This document shows, one piece after another, positions 47,955 through 57,349 of a stretch of 64,000 nt of DNA. Source of the DNA: JAJYTL01 sp046705265 (GTDB lineage: Bacteria; Pseudomonadota; Alphaproteobacteria; Ferrovibrionales; Ferrovibrionaceae). Below the pieces are notes generated by a model. The model was not told where the DNA came from and did no database searches. It saw only the letters and a list, made by a program, of their open reading frames with translations. The translations under genes and the position numbers were made by a program. Numbering within the stretch: position 1 is the stretch's first letter; each line of letters begins with the position of its first letter. Location of the stretch: NCBI GenBank assembly GCA_046705265.1, contig JBJKQL010000156.1, positions 4,075 to 68,074 of the forward strand, written 5' to 3'.

Positions 47955-48532
47955 GCCGGGACCCGCGCCGTGACCTGCAGGAAATTCTTCAGCAGCGCAT
48001 GGCCGTGTTCCGAAGCAATGCTTTCGGGGTGGAATTGGACACCGAAGATTGGCAGCTTGCGGTGGCTGAGCCCCATGATCAGCCCTTCCTCAGATTCGGC
48101 GTCGATCCTTAGTTCGGCCGGCAGGTTAGCGCGCTCAACGATCAGGGAGTGATACCGCGTCGCCTGAAAATCCTGCGGTAACCCGGCGAAGATCCCTTCG
48201 CTGCTGTGACGGATGCGGGCGGTCTTACCATGCACGGGATGCGGCGCCCTTACGACTCGCCCGCCAAACGCTTGGCCAATCGCTTGATGGCCAAGGCAGA
48301 CACCGAGAATCGGCAGGCGGTCCGCGGCCTTGTGAATCAGATCGAGACAGATGCCGGCGCGGTCGGGATCGCATGGGCCGGGTGAAAGCACGATACCCTC
48401 GACGTCAGCCGACAAGACTTGCTCGGGAGTGATCGAGTCGTTGCGCCAAACCCGGACTGCGGCGCCAAGTTCGCCTAGATAATGCACCAAGTTATAGGTG
48501 AAGCTGTCATAATTATCGATCAGGGCCAGCAT
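47951..48532 (-). CDS. trpG: Anthranilate/aminodeoxychorismate synthase component II
   Basis: This 193-residue glutamine amidotransferase (class I) supplies ammonia to TrpE and possibly PabB. The nucleophile is C79 in ILGVCLGHQAIGQAFGG, with the His/Glu pair in GVQFHPESIAS. The N-terminal LIDNYDSFTYNLVHYLGE is typical. It is the first gene of the minus-strand trpG-trpD-trpC-moaC-moeA run. AAGGA lies upstream of the ATG. Its partner trpE is 3.9 kb away behind four genes on the other strand. Confidence 0.96.
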   Translation of the reverse strand: MLALIDNYDSFTYNLVHYLGELGAAVRVWRNDSITPEQVLSADVEGIVLSPGPCDPDRAGICLDLIHKAADRLPILGVCLGHQAIGQAFGGRVVRAPHPVHGKTARIRHSSEGIFAGLPQDFQATRYHSLIVERANLPAELRIDAESEEGLIMGLSHRKLPIFGVQFHPESIASEHGHALLKNFLQVTARVPA

Positions 48533-48652
48533 CTGGGCGATCCTTGTGTAGGCACGAAATTTGCTTCGTTTGCGGCATGGTGTGGTGCATTTCTTTTATC
48601 AGTAAACCGCGTTGGGGACAAACGGGGAGCTTACCGTCCAGGAGCTTGAGCC

Positions 48653-49246
48653 ATGACCATCTTACCCTACTTGGAAGCCAGGGTTCGTTCGGCGGAGGAG
48701 CAGGATCTCGACGCAGTAACTCGGATTTATGGCCACCACGTCGAGAATGGAACCGGCAGCTTCGAAGAAAAGGCGCCGGATTGGTTTGAGATCAAGGCAC
48801 GGTTTGAGACCGTCCGTGCGGCCGGCCTGCCATTTCTCGTGGCGGAAATGAACGGCCGGGTCGTCGGTTACGCTTATGCCGGCCTCTATCGACAACGCTC
48901 GGCTTATCGCTTCACGGTCGAGGACTCGGTCTATGTGGATCCCGATTGTTTGGGCTGCGGTATCGGCAGGGCTCTGCTCGGTCGCGTGGTCGCAGGCTGC
49001 GTCCGGCTCGGATACCGGCAAATGCTCGCCCTTATCGGCGATAGCGCGAACGAACGCTCGATACTGCTTCATGCCAACCTCGGCTTTGAGCATATCGGCG
49101 TGCAGCGCGCGGTTGGATTTAAGTTCGGCCGTTGGCTCGATGTCGTCATCATGCAGCGCTCCCTTGGCACCGGGGGCTTGGGTTTGCCGCGCGAGGACCC
49201 GCTGCGTCCACTCCGCAGCAGCTACGGTCCGGTTGCCTCGCCCTAG
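48653..49246 (+). CDS. GNAT family N-acetyltransferase (phosphinothricin acetyltransferase-like)
   Basis: This 197-residue acetyl-CoA-dependent N-acetyltransferase resembles the PAT/YncA group. Blocks are VRSAEEQDLDAVTRIYGHHV, GTGSFEEKAP, YRFTVEDSVYVDPDCLGCGIGRALL (CoA loop, given in part) and MLALIGDSANERSILLHANLGF. PAT-like enzymes acetylate methionine sulfone, phosphinothricin or related toxic amino acids. The last 25 residues extend beyond the family. It is divergent from trpG and opens the plus-strand block between trpG and trpE. Confidence 0.93.
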   Translation: MTILPYLEARVRSAEEQDLDAVTRIYGHHVENGTGSFEEKAPDWFEIKARFETVRAAGLPFLVAEMNGRVVGYAYAGLYRQRSAYRFTVEDSVYVDPDCLGCGIGRALLGRVVAGCVRLGYRQMLALIGDSANERSILLHANLGFEHIGVQRAVGFKFGRWLDVVIMQRSLGTGGLGLPREDPLRPLRSSYGPVASP

Positions 49247-49362
49247 GAAGGCACCGTCGCCGTAGCGCCCAATTGCCAGCGCGCAGGCATGCCTTTATCG
49301 TCAAAAGCGAGTCCGGCCCAGGCAGCGGCCGGCGGCACAGTATGGGAAGCCGGAGGAACGAC

Positions 49363-50283
49363 ATGGCGGGCGGGTGCGTCGACAATAAGGTGATCATCGT
49401 CACTGGGGCTGGGCGGGGTATTGGCCGGGGCATTGCGCTTCTTGCCGCGGCGGAAGGCGCCAAGGTGGTGGTGAACGATTATGGTGGAAGCGTCGACGGC
49501 GAGGCGGCGGCCGATCAGCATCCGGCGGTCGAGGTGGTGAATGAGATCAAGGAAAGGGGCGGTCAAGCGGTCGCCAATTTCGATAGCGTCGCGGAGGCGG
49601 TCGGCGCGGAGCGGATCGTCAAGACAGCAATCGACACTTTTGGCCGGATTGACTGCGTGGTCAACAACGCCGGTATTCTACGTGACCGCATCTTTCATCG
49701 TATGAGCCATGTGGACTGGGAGATGGTGATCCGTGTGCATCTGATGGGGAGTTTCAACGTCTCGAAGGCCGCTGCACCCTATTTCCGCGAACAGCAGGGC
49801 GGGTCGTATGTGCATTTCACCTCGACCTCGGGGCTTGTCGGTAATTTTGGGCAGGCCAACTACGCTGCAGCCAAAATGGGGATCGTCGGGCTTTCCAAAT
49901 CTATCGCGCTCGACATGGCGCGGCTTAACGTGCGCTCCAACTGCATCTCTCCTTTTGCCTGGAGCCGCATGATTGGAACGATCCCGACGGAAACCGCCGA
50001 GGAGAAGGCACGGGTCGAACGGATAAAAACCATGACGCCCGAGAAGATTGCTCCGGTGGCGGTATTTCTAGCAAGCGATCTCAGCCGGGATGTGAGTGGC
50101 CAGATCTTTGCCGTGCGCAAGAACGAGATCATGCTGATGAGCCAACCGCGGCCCATGCGGACTATCCATCATGACCAGGGCTGGACACCGCAGACCGTCG
50201 CCGAGCAGATGCTGCCAGCCTTCCGGGCTTCGTTCTACAAGCTTGATCGTTCGGCCGATGTCTTCAACTGGGACCCCATCTAA
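49363..50283 (+). CDS. SDR family oxidoreductase (MFE-2 type)
   Basis: This 306-residue short-chain dehydrogenase has the cofactor loop VTGAGRGIGRGIAL near the N-terminus, NNAGILRD at about 104-111, Ser in STSGLVGNFG, and the catalytic Tyr-Lys as NYAAAKMGIVGLSK. The sequence resembles the 3-hydroxyacyl-CoA dehydrogenase part of peroxisomal multifunctional enzyme type 2. The next gene encodes the matching hydratase and follows after six bases, so the pair may carry out successive beta-oxidation steps. I chose ATG 49363, which has GGAGGAAC upstream; a longer frame starts at 49132. Confidence 0.92.
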   Translation: MAGGCVDNKVIIVTGAGRGIGRGIALLAAAEGAKVVVNDYGGSVDGEAAADQHPAVEVVNEIKERGGQAVANFDSVAEAVGAERIVKTAIDTFGRIDCVVNNAGILRDRIFHRMSHVDWEMVIRVHLMGSFNVSKAAAPYFREQQGGSYVHFTSTSGLVGNFGQANYAAAKMGIVGLSKSIALDMARLNVRSNCISPFAWSRMIGTIPTETAEEKARVERIKTMTPEKIAPVAVFLASDLSRDVSGQIFAVRKNEIMLMSQPRPMRTIHHDQGWTPQTVAEQMLPAFRASFYKLDRSADVFNWDPI

Positions 50284-50289
50284 CGCGCC

Positions 50290-51150
50290 ATGACAATTAA
50301 TTATGAGAAGTTAAAGGCGTGGCAGTTCCCCGCGCTTGAACACCATTATACGGAACGCGATACGATCCTTTACGCTCTCGGCCTCGGTTTCGGGGCGAAC
50401 CCGCTCGACGAAGGCCAGCTCGCATTTGTCTATGAGGAAAAACTGAAGGCGGTGCCTACCTTGGCCGTCGTTCTCGCTTATCCGGGCTTTTGGGCCAGGA
50501 ACCCAGAGACGGGAATCGATTGGCGACGTGTGCTGCACGGCGAGCAAGGGCTCGTCATCCACCGCCCCTTGCCGCCGGCGGGGGCGGTCGTAGGCCGGAC
50601 CCGGATCACCGAAATCCTGGACAAAGGAAAAGACAAGGGCGCCATTCTCTATTCCAGCCGTGATGTGCATGACAAGGCGACGGGGGATCTTCTTTGCACG
50701 GTGAGCGGCTGCGCGGTGCTGCGCGGCGATGGCGGCTTTGGCGGACCGACCGGCCCGCAGCCCGCGCCGCACCCCACTCCGGAGCGCGCTCCCGATCTTA
50801 GCCTCGATCTCCCGACCTTGCCGCAGGCGGCCCTGATTTATCGCCTGAGTGGCGATTACAATCCGCTTCACGCTGATCCCAAGGTCGCAGCAGCCGCTGG
50901 TTTTCCGCGGCCGATTCTGCACGGCCTTTGCACCTATGGCATTGCTGGACACGCATTATTGAATCTTCTCTGTGATTACAACCCGACGCGTCTTCGGCGC
51001 ATGGACTGCCGCTTCACTGCGCCGGTATTTCCAGGCGAGACCCTGCGCACCGAGATTTGGCGAGAAGGAAATAATCAATTCGCCTTCCGTTGTCGCGTGG
51101 TGGAGCGTGATCGGGTCGTTCTGAACAACGGCATGGCCGAGACATTGTGA
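50290..51150 (+). CDS. MaoC-type enoyl-CoA hydratase
   Basis: This 286-residue double hot-dog protein is of the MaoC dehydratase/hydratase 2 type. The catalytic block is SGDYNPLHADPKVAAAAGF followed by PILHGLCTYG, with the Asp and His of (R)-specific hydratases. The N-terminal hot-dog lacks this motif, as usual in MFE-2 hydratases. It lies six bases after the SDR gene. Together they look like a split version of eukaryotic MFE-2 and may act on branched or sterol-like acyl-CoAs; the substrate is inference. Confidence 0.93.
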   Translation: MTINYEKLKAWQFPALEHHYTERDTILYALGLGFGANPLDEGQLAFVYEEKLKAVPTLAVVLAYPGFWARNPETGIDWRRVLHGEQGLVIHRPLPPAGAVVGRTRITEILDKGKDKGAILYSSRDVHDKATGDLLCTVSGCAVLRGDGGFGGPTGPQPAPHPTPERAPDLSLDLPTLPQAALIYRLSGDYNPLHADPKVAAAAGFPRPILHGLCTYGIAGHALLNLLCDYNPTRLRRMDCRFTAPVFPGETLRTEIWREGNNQFAFRCRVVERDRVVLNNGMAETL

Positions 51151-51205
51151 TTCAAAAGTCTGACGCGGCGTTGTAGCAGGTCGAATTTCTTTTGGGGCCA
51201 AACCG

Positions 51206-52381
51206 TTGACGGCGGCGAGCAACGATATTCGTGTCTGGTTGAATACGATCGTCAAGAAGGTGCGAGCTTGCGCCTCGAGGCGCGGGCTTGAGGCAGTCCG
51301 TGTTCGGCTTGGAACGCCGACCGGCGCGGCAATCGGCGTCGCGCTGGGATTTGCGTTCGGCGTCGGAATCGGTTTGACCCTGCCGCATGCGGGCGATCAC
51401 GGCAAACAATTGCCGAAGCGTTCACGAGAGATGGCGGTTGCGATCGAGTGGCCGGCGCAAAAAGCCGCCGTCTTGCCGACGTTTCGGTCGACGCCATTAT
51501 CCACATTACCGACACAACATGATTTGGTGCCTCAGCCGACAGATAATCAGACGCCCCCAGCCGCAACTATCGGCAATATGACGACCCCGAACGGCACAGT
51601 GCAACAGTCAACGCCGAGTGGAGTACCGCCCTGGCGCCGCTATGCGGTTGCGGTTCCGCCGACCGATGGTAAACCGATGGTCGCGATTGATATCGACGAC
51701 ATGGGCGTCGATCTTCACGAGACGGCGATCGCGATGAAGCTCTTGCCACCGGCCGTGACCTTCGCCTTTCTGCCCTACGGGCCGGATATTCGCACCCAGG
51801 TTGACGAAGCGCGTCGGCTCGGCCACGAAATCCTAGTCCATGTGCCGATGCAACCCGATGATCCGCGTATCGATCCTGGGCCGATGGCGCTGAAGGTCGA
51901 CCAAACGCCAGCACAAATTCTGCATCGGTTGGGCTGGGATCTCGACCGGTTCAGCGGCTACGTTGGGATCAATAATCATATGGGCAGCCGCTTCACGAGC
52001 GATGCCGCGGCGATGCGCGTGGTGATGCGCGAGGTCAAGGCGCGGCGCCTGATGTATATGGACTCGGAGACGATCGCGAGCAGCGTCGGTTATCGTATGG
52101 CGAAGGCCTTTCATGTGCCGGCGCTTAGGCGCGACATGTTTCTTGATGATGTTCCGACCAAGGAAAAAGTGCTGGCGCAACTGGCTAAGACTGTGCGCTA
52201 CGCGCACCTCCATGGGAGTGTCATCGCGATCGGGCATCCACGGCCCGGCACGCTCGCGGCACTCAAGGCCTGGCTGCCAACAGTAGCGAAGGCCGGCGTG
52301 GTTCTCGTGCCGCTGACGGCGCTGCTGCCGATGCCGCCGAAGACCGCTGCGCAAGACGTGGCGAAAATGGGCACGGAATGA
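51206..52381 (+). CDS. Divergent polysaccharide deacetylase family protein
   Basis: This 391-residue protein has an N-terminal membrane helix (about 41-60: GAAIGVALGFAFGVGIGL), a disordered Pro/Thr-rich linker and a DUF610/YibQ-type deacetylase domain (about 150-375). Blocks include AIDIDDMGV, VTFAFLPYG, HEILVHVPMQP, GINNHMGSRFT and GSVIAIGHPRPGT. YibQ-like proteins sit in the periplasm near cell-division and peptidase genes and may act on peptidoglycan. The start is TTG 51206, which is uncertain. The gene is convergent with trpE. Confidence 0.9.
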   Translation: MTAASNDIRVWLNTIVKKVRACASRRGLEAVRVRLGTPTGAAIGVALGFAFGVGIGLTLPHAGDHGKQLPKRSREMAVAIEWPAQKAAVLPTFRSTPLSTLPTQHDLVPQPTDNQTPPAATIGNMTTPNGTVQQSTPSGVPPWRRYAVAVPPTDGKPMVAIDIDDMGVDLHETAIAMKLLPPAVTFAFLPYGPDIRTQVDEARRLGHEILVHVPMQPDDPRIDPGPMALKVDQTPAQILHRLGWDLDRFSGYVGINNHMGSRFTSDAAAMRVVMREVKARRLMYMDSETIASSVGYRMAKAFHVPALRRDMFLDDVPTKEKVLAQLAKTVRYAHLHGSVIAIGHPRPGTLAALKAWLPTVAKAGVVLVPLTALLPMPPKTAAQDVAKMGTE

Positions 52382-52402
52382 GGCGTTCTTCTTGGGATCA
52401 AC

Positions 52403-53920
52403 TCAGGCGTTGCGCCCGGGAGTTGACGCGAAGCGGACAGCCTCCTCAGCGGCGCGGACCAGGGCGCGAGCCTTGCTGATGGTTTCCTGATATTCGGACT
52501 CGGGGTCGCTATCGGCGACTACGCCGCCGCCGGCCTGAATATAAAGCGTCTGATCTTTTATGACGCCGGTGCGGAGCGCGATGCAGCTGTCCATGGCGCC
52601 ATTGGCCGAAAAATAGCCAACGCCACCGTAGAACAGACCGCGGCGAGTTTTCTCCAGCTCGTCGATGATCTCCATTGCCCGTACCTTCGGTGCGCCCGAA
52701 ACGGTGCCCGCCGGGAAGCCAGCGAAGAAGGCGTCGAGGGCGTCGTATTGGTCGTCGATCAAGCCTTCAACGTTCGAGACGATATGCATCACGTGACTGT
52801 AACGCTCGATCGTCATCTGCTCCGTGACCTGAACGGTGCCGATCGTCGCCACACGACCGACGTCGTTGCGCCCGAGGTCGAGCAACATGAGATGCTCCGC
52901 CCGCTCCTTGGGATCGGCGAGGAGTTCCGCGGCGAGAGCCTTGTCCTCGGCGAGAGTGGTGCCCCGTCGGCGCGTGCCCGCGATCGGCCGGATGACCACA
53001 TTGGAGTCGCGAAGACGTACGAGAATTTCAGGGCTTGATCCAACCACGGCGAAGGTGCCGAAGTCGAAGAAGAACAGAAAGGGTGAAGGATTGGTGCGCC
53101 GCAGTGCACGATAAAAGGTGAAGGGTGGCAGCGAGAAAGGCAGAGAGAATCGCTGCGAGGGAACCACCTGATAGATATCGCCGGCCGCGATATATTCCTT
53201 CGCGCGGTGGACGATCTCGTGATATTCAGCGCGGCTCGTATTCGATTCTGGTTCGGGAAGAGACAAGCCGGGTTCGCTCTGCTCGCGATTGAAGGTGTGC
53301 GGCTGATCGAGATCGGCGATGACTTGCGCCAAGCGCTTCTCGGCCTGCGCATAGGCGGCATGGGCGGTCCTGTCAGTGCCGGGCCAGACAGGTGTCACCA
53401 CCGTTACCACGTCGAGTACGGTATCGAAGATGGCCATCACAGTTGGACGGATGAGAAGGCCGTCGGGTATCCCGAGCGTGTCTGGCGTGGTATCTGGGAT
53501 GCGTTCGATGAGCCGTACCATATCGTAGCCGAGATAACCGACAAGCGCCGCGGCCATGGGAGGAAGGTTGTCGGGCAAATTGATACGGCTTTCCCTGAGA
53601 AGCGCGCGGAGCGAAGTCAGGGGACTGTCGGCACATGCGGTGAAGGCATTGGGATCGGTCAGCGCTTGCCGGTTGACTTCGGCCTTGGTGCCGTAACAGC
53701 GCCAGATCACGTCCGGCTTTAGGCCCAGGATCGAATAACGCTCGCGCGTGCCGCCGCCGGTCACCGATTCAAGCAGAAAACTATTCGGTCTCCCGTCCGC
53801 CAACTTATACATGGCAGAGACCGGTGTCTCGAGGTCCGAAACCAGCGCCGTCCAGACCACCTGAGCTTTGCCCGCGGTATAATTCGCTTCGAAGGACGAA
53901 AACTCGGGAAAAGTGGCCAT
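52403..53920 (-). CDS. trpE: Anthranilate synthase component I
   Basis: This 505-residue enzyme converts chorismate to anthranilate with TrpG. The N-terminal domain includes SFLLESVTGG with the Ser of the tryptophan feedback site. The chorismate-binding domain has YKVVPSQRF-type YQVVPSQRFSLPF, PIAGTRRRGTT, ELLADPKERAEHLMLLDLGR and FPAGTVSGAPKVRAMEII. It starts two bases after the ppiD stop, so it is probably co-transcribed with ppiD. No leader peptide or attenuator is visible before it. Confidence 0.97.
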   Translation of the reverse strand: MATFPEFSSFEANYTAGKAQVVWTALVSDLETPVSAMYKLADGRPNSFLLESVTGGGTRERYSILGLKPDVIWRCYGTKAEVNRQALTDPNAFTACADSPLTSLRALLRESRINLPDNLPPMAAALVGYLGYDMVRLIERIPDTTPDTLGIPDGLLIRPTVMAIFDTVLDVVTVVTPVWPGTDRTAHAAYAQAEKRLAQVIADLDQPHTFNREQSEPGLSLPEPESNTSRAEYHEIVHRAKEYIAAGDIYQVVPSQRFSLPFSLPPFTFYRALRRTNPSPFLFFFDFGTFAVVGSSPEILVRLRDSNVVIRPIAGTRRRGTTLAEDKALAAELLADPKERAEHLMLLDLGRNDVGRVATIGTVQVTEQMTIERYSHVMHIVSNVEGLIDDQYDALDAFFAGFPAGTVSGAPKVRAMEIIDELEKTRRGLFYGGVGYFSANGAMDSCIALRTGVIKDQTLYIQAGGGVVADSDPESEYQETISKARALVRAAEEAVRFASTPGRNA

Positions 53921-53922
53921 GA

Positions 53923-55815
53923 TCAGAGCGCCGTCTGAAGGTTGGCCTGATTTACGGAAATGCCGAAGTCCTTGCCGAGCCCCGCGCGATACTGACTCAC
54001 GAGATCGCTTTCCATTTCGGAGGCAATGCTTCTGGCCAACTTAGCAGTCTGATCAGGTGCCATGTCGGGGTTTGGCGTTATTACTTGAGTCACTTTGGCA
54101 ACGACTGTCTGACCGGGCTTGACACCGTGGCCGGTAATGGCCGTCTCCGGCTTGGCAGCAAAAATCGCGCCGACAAGCTGTGGCGAGACTTGGTCGGCAC
54201 CTTTGCCCTTTCCGTTGCGGGCAATCGGCCCGATCTCTTCGACTTTGCCGCCGCCAAGCCGAGCCAGATCGTCAAGTTTAGCGCCTTTGTCAACGGCGGT
54301 TGCGATCTTCTTTGCGTTGGTCTCCGCCTCCTTTGCCTGAGTATCTTTCTTCCAGTCGGCGACGACTTGGCTTCGAATGCTGATGAGCGGCTTTAGCTTG
54401 GGTGGGATCGCACCTTGCACCGAGAGCGCGACATAGCCGCTGCTGCCTGTGTCAAGAATTTGCGGCTGGCCGCCGATCGGCGCGTCGAAGACGGTTTTGA
54501 GGAAGTCCTTCATCGCCGGCAGATCGGCCACTGCCTTGCCGTCGGGGGCATCACCGTTGCGGTCAATCGCCGACACGCGTACTGCCTTCAGCCCTAACTT
54601 CTTCGCCGCTTCTTCGACAGTGGCACCGCCGGCGAAGGCATCCTGCAGCTTGTTGGAGAGATCATAGAGAATGTTGCCGGCACGATTCGCAACGATGTCC
54701 CGGCGTAATTGATTTTTTACGGTCGCAAGCGGTTCGGTGCGACCAGGGGTGATCGCCGTCACCGTCAGGACATGCCACCCGAAAGCGTCTTTGACTGGCT
54801 GCGTGAAACCGCCTTTGGCCAAGGCAAACACCGGCTCTTGCAGGTCCTGCGGTAACTCGCTCTTGGTTACAGAACCGAGAACAAGCTCCTGCGGCTTCTG
54901 GTGCAGCTCTTTCGCAGCCACGGTATCGAACGGCTCACCGGAAGAGAGTTCGCGGAAGGCCTTTTCGGCGGCCGCCTTGGTCGGGAATAGCATCTGCGAA
55001 ACCGTGCGCTTCTCCGGCGTGACGTAGGTCGATTTATGTGCGTGGTACTCCTTTTCGAGATCGGCTTGGGTGATGCTGATTTTGTCTGCCACCGCGGCGG
55101 GATCAAGAGTGATGAAGCTGATGGTGCGGTATTCCGGCGCCGTATAGCGGGCCGCATGAGCGTGGTAGTAGGCGTCGAGCGTCTTTGCACTGGGGTCGGC
55201 GATTGACGAAAGAGGCGGCGGCGGCAAGAGCAGGAGTTTGGCGGTCCGCTGTTCTGCCTCGAAGCGGAAAAGGACATCGACCAGGGGCGACGGCGCGGTG
55301 CGCACCCCAGCCACCACCGCGTTGATCAGCTGTTTACGCGCCAGCTCGCCACGTAGGAGGTGAACGTAATAAGATTCACTCCAACCCTGGGTCGCGAGAA
55401 TGCGGTCAAACAGTGCCTTGTCGAACTGGCCAGAAGCATTGGCGAAATTCTTGTCCGCGCGGATCGTATCGGCAACGACCCGGTTGTTCACGACAACGTT
55501 AAGTCGTGCCGCTTCCTGGTCGAGCAAAGCGCGATTCACGATCTGCGCCAGCGCCAAATTGGGCAGGCCCATGCGGCGTGCCTTGGCCGGATCGACGGTC
55601 GTGCCAAGACGTTCCGAGACATTGGCGATGATACGCCGATATTCGGCCTGGAAAGCTGCTGCCGTGATTTTTTCGCCGCCCACCGTGGCCACGGACGTGT
55701 CAACATGGCCGGTGAGGAAATCGCCGATGCCCCAGACTCCAAAGCTTATGACTAAAAGAAACAACAAGACGCGAACAACCCATGAGCTCGCGCTCTTGCG
55801 CAGGGATGAGAGCAT
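53923..55815 (-). CDS. ppiD: Peptidyl-prolyl isomerase D (PpiD/SurA-type chaperone)
   Basis: This 630-residue inner-membrane-anchored periplasmic chaperone has a single helix at about 13-33 (VVRVLLFLLVISFGVWGIG), a SurA-like N-terminal domain and a parvulin PPIase domain near 235-355 (KSTYVTPEKRTVSQML; FGWHVLTVTAI). A second, less conserved C-terminal domain follows. It helps outer-membrane and secreted proteins fold near the Sec translocon. I chose ATG 55815 with GGAAGG upstream. It is divergent from tpiA and upstream of trpE. Confidence 0.94.
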   Translation of the reverse strand: MLSSLRKSASSWVVRVLLFLLVISFGVWGIGDFLTGHVDTSVATVGGEKITAAAFQAEYRRIIANVSERLGTTVDPAKARRMGLPNLALAQIVNRALLDQEAARLNVVVNNRVVADTIRADKNFANASGQFDKALFDRILATQGWSESYYVHLLRGELARKQLINAVVAGVRTAPSPLVDVLFRFEAEQRTAKLLLLPPPPLSSIADPSAKTLDAYYHAHAARYTAPEYRTISFITLDPAAVADKISITQADLEKEYHAHKSTYVTPEKRTVSQMLFPTKAAAEKAFRELSSGEPFDTVAAKELHQKPQELVLGSVTKSELPQDLQEPVFALAKGGFTQPVKDAFGWHVLTVTAITPGRTEPLATVKNQLRRDIVANRAGNILYDLSNKLQDAFAGGATVEEAAKKLGLKAVRVSAIDRNGDAPDGKAVADLPAMKDFLKTVFDAPIGGQPQILDTGSSGYVALSVQGAIPPKLKPLISIRSQVVADWKKDTQAKEAETNAKKIATAVDKGAKLDDLARLGGGKVEEIGPIARNGKGKGADQVSPQLVGAIFAAKPETAITGHGVKPGQTVVAKVTQVITPNPDMAPDQTAKLARSIASEMESDLVSQYRAGLGKDFGISVNQANLQTAL

Positions 55816-56008
55816 GACCTTCCGATCCGTTTCAGCGCCCGGTAGCGCTATTCCGAGTGGCGCAGGGGATGATAGGGGTAGCCCCCATCGCCCGCAACCG
55901 GTTTGGCGGCCCGGTGAGCACCCAATCGGCAAGCGACTTGCTGGTCACGCTGCTTCTGTTTAGCGCTGCGGTTTGTTAAATCGTTCCTGGTTCATAGAGG
56001 GAGGCCTG

Positions 56009-56779
56009 ATGGCAGAACATCGCCGCCGGCTAATTGCCGGCAACTGGAAAATGAATGGGCTTTTTGGACTAGGCCGGGCGGAGCTCGGCAAGTTGGCGCG
56101 AAAGGCTATGACTGCAGGGCGGCAGGACGCGGATATCGTGATCTGTCCGCCGGCAACGCTGCTCAGGCCTTTTGCTGAGCTGCTGGGCGAAGTCCGGGCC
56201 GGGCGGCGTATCGCGCTTGGCGGGCAGGATTGCCACGGCGAGACGGCTGGAGCCCATACCGGCGATCTCAGCGCCGAAATGCTGCGTGACGCGGGAGCGC
56301 GGTATGTCATTGTTGGCCATTCCGAGCGCCGCGCCGAACATGGTGAAGGAAACGCCATCGTCCGCAACAAGGTCGCGGCGGCCCATCGGGCGGGCTTGGT
56401 TGCCATACTGTGCATTGGCGAAACGGCGGCCGAACGCGCGGATGGCCGGGCGCTGGCGACGGTGAGACGACAACTGCTGGGCTCGCTGCCGGAATCCGCC
56501 TCGGCCATCAATACGGTCATCGCATATGAGCCGGTATGGGCGATTGGAAGCGGCAAGACCCCGACCGGACCGGATATCGTCGAAATTCATGCCGCCATTC
56601 GGGAAACCTTGGCGACGCGTTGGGGGCGCGTGGAAAAGGCCCGGATCCTCTATGGTGGCTCAGTAAAGCCCGACAACGCCTCGGTACTTCTCGGTCTTCG
56701 CGAAGTCGATGGTGCCCTGGTCGGCGGCGCTAGCCTGAAAGCGGCGGATTTTTGGCCAATTGTCATTGCCGCAGGCTGA
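56009..56779 (+). CDS. tpiA: Triosephosphate isomerase
   Basis: This 256-residue TIM-barrel enzyme interconverts dihydroxyacetone phosphate and glyceraldehyde 3-phosphate. Active-site residues are K14 (GNWKMNG), H104 (IVGHSERR) and E174 (AYEPVWAIGSG). The phosphate loop ILYGGSVKPDN is present. I chose ATG 56009 because GGGAGG lies just upstream; an earlier ATG at 55973 adds 12 residues without support. secG follows 97 bases downstream, as in related genomes. Confidence 0.98.
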   Translation: MAEHRRRLIAGNWKMNGLFGLGRAELGKLARKAMTAGRQDADIVICPPATLLRPFAELLGEVRAGRRIALGGQDCHGETAGAHTGDLSAEMLRDAGARYVIVGHSERRAEHGEGNAIVRNKVAAAHRAGLVAILCIGETAAERADGRALATVRRQLLGSLPESASAINTVIAYEPVWAIGSGKTPTGPDIVEIHAAIRETLATRWGRVEKARILYGGSVKPDNASVLLGLREVDGALVGGASLKAADFWPIVIAAG

Positions 56780-56876
56780 AATTATTGACTGAATTTATGC
56801 ATGGCGGGCAGCGCTGCTTTCGTGTAGAAGCGGGCGTGAAAATTTCAGCTTTGGATTAAGGGTCTCTGGCGACTCG

Positions 56877-57278
56877 ATGATTACCGTCCTTCTGACGATT
56901 CATGTTCTTATCGCGGCGACCCTCGTCACCGTCATCTTGATGCAAAAATCAACCGGTGACGCGATCGGTGCTGCCAGCGCCGGACTAATGAGCGGCCGTA
57001 GTTCGGGTAACGTCCTGACCCGGGCGACGGCAATCCTGGCCACTGTCTTTTTTGTCACTTCGATTCTACTCGCCATACTGGCTGGCCATCACGGGCGGCC
57101 AACCTCGATCCTTAATCTCAAGCCCGTGAATAACGCACCGACGGCGCCTGTTAAGAGCGGCGTGACCCGGCAACCGCAGGCCCCGCGCCGATCGACCCCA
57201 CAATCTTCCGCCCCCGCTCCGGTGGTACCGGCCAAGCCGGCCGCTCCTTCGGGTCCTAGCGTGCCTTTGGCGAAGTAG
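56877..57278 (+). CDS. secG: Preprotein translocase subunit SecG
   Basis: This 133-residue inner-membrane protein has two helices (about 2-20 and 50-72), with MQKSTGDAIGAASAGLMSGRSSGNVLTRATA (the family centre) between, of which GDAIG and RSSGNVLTRAT are diagnostic. The C-terminal tail is Pro/Ala/Ser-rich, as in many alphaproteobacteria. It joins SecYE for protein export. It lies in the tpiA-secG-pyrG order. Confidence 0.94.
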   Translation: MITVLLTIHVLIAATLVTVILMQKSTGDAIGAASAGLMSGRSSGNVLTRATAILATVFFVTSILLAILAGHHGRPTSILNLKPVNNAPTAPVKSGVTRQPQAPRRSTPQSSAPAPVVPAKPAAPSGPSVPLAK

Positions 57279-57349
57279 AGACCTTCGCCGCGTAGCGCCC
57301 AATTGTAGCGCTTCCTTTCGTAAGCATTTGTGTGTTAGTTTGTAGGCCC

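Noticed and set aside
50298..50315. Second TTAA-type pair at the start of the MaoC gene
   Set aside because: The spacing is ten bases instead of seven and it lies inside coding sequence.
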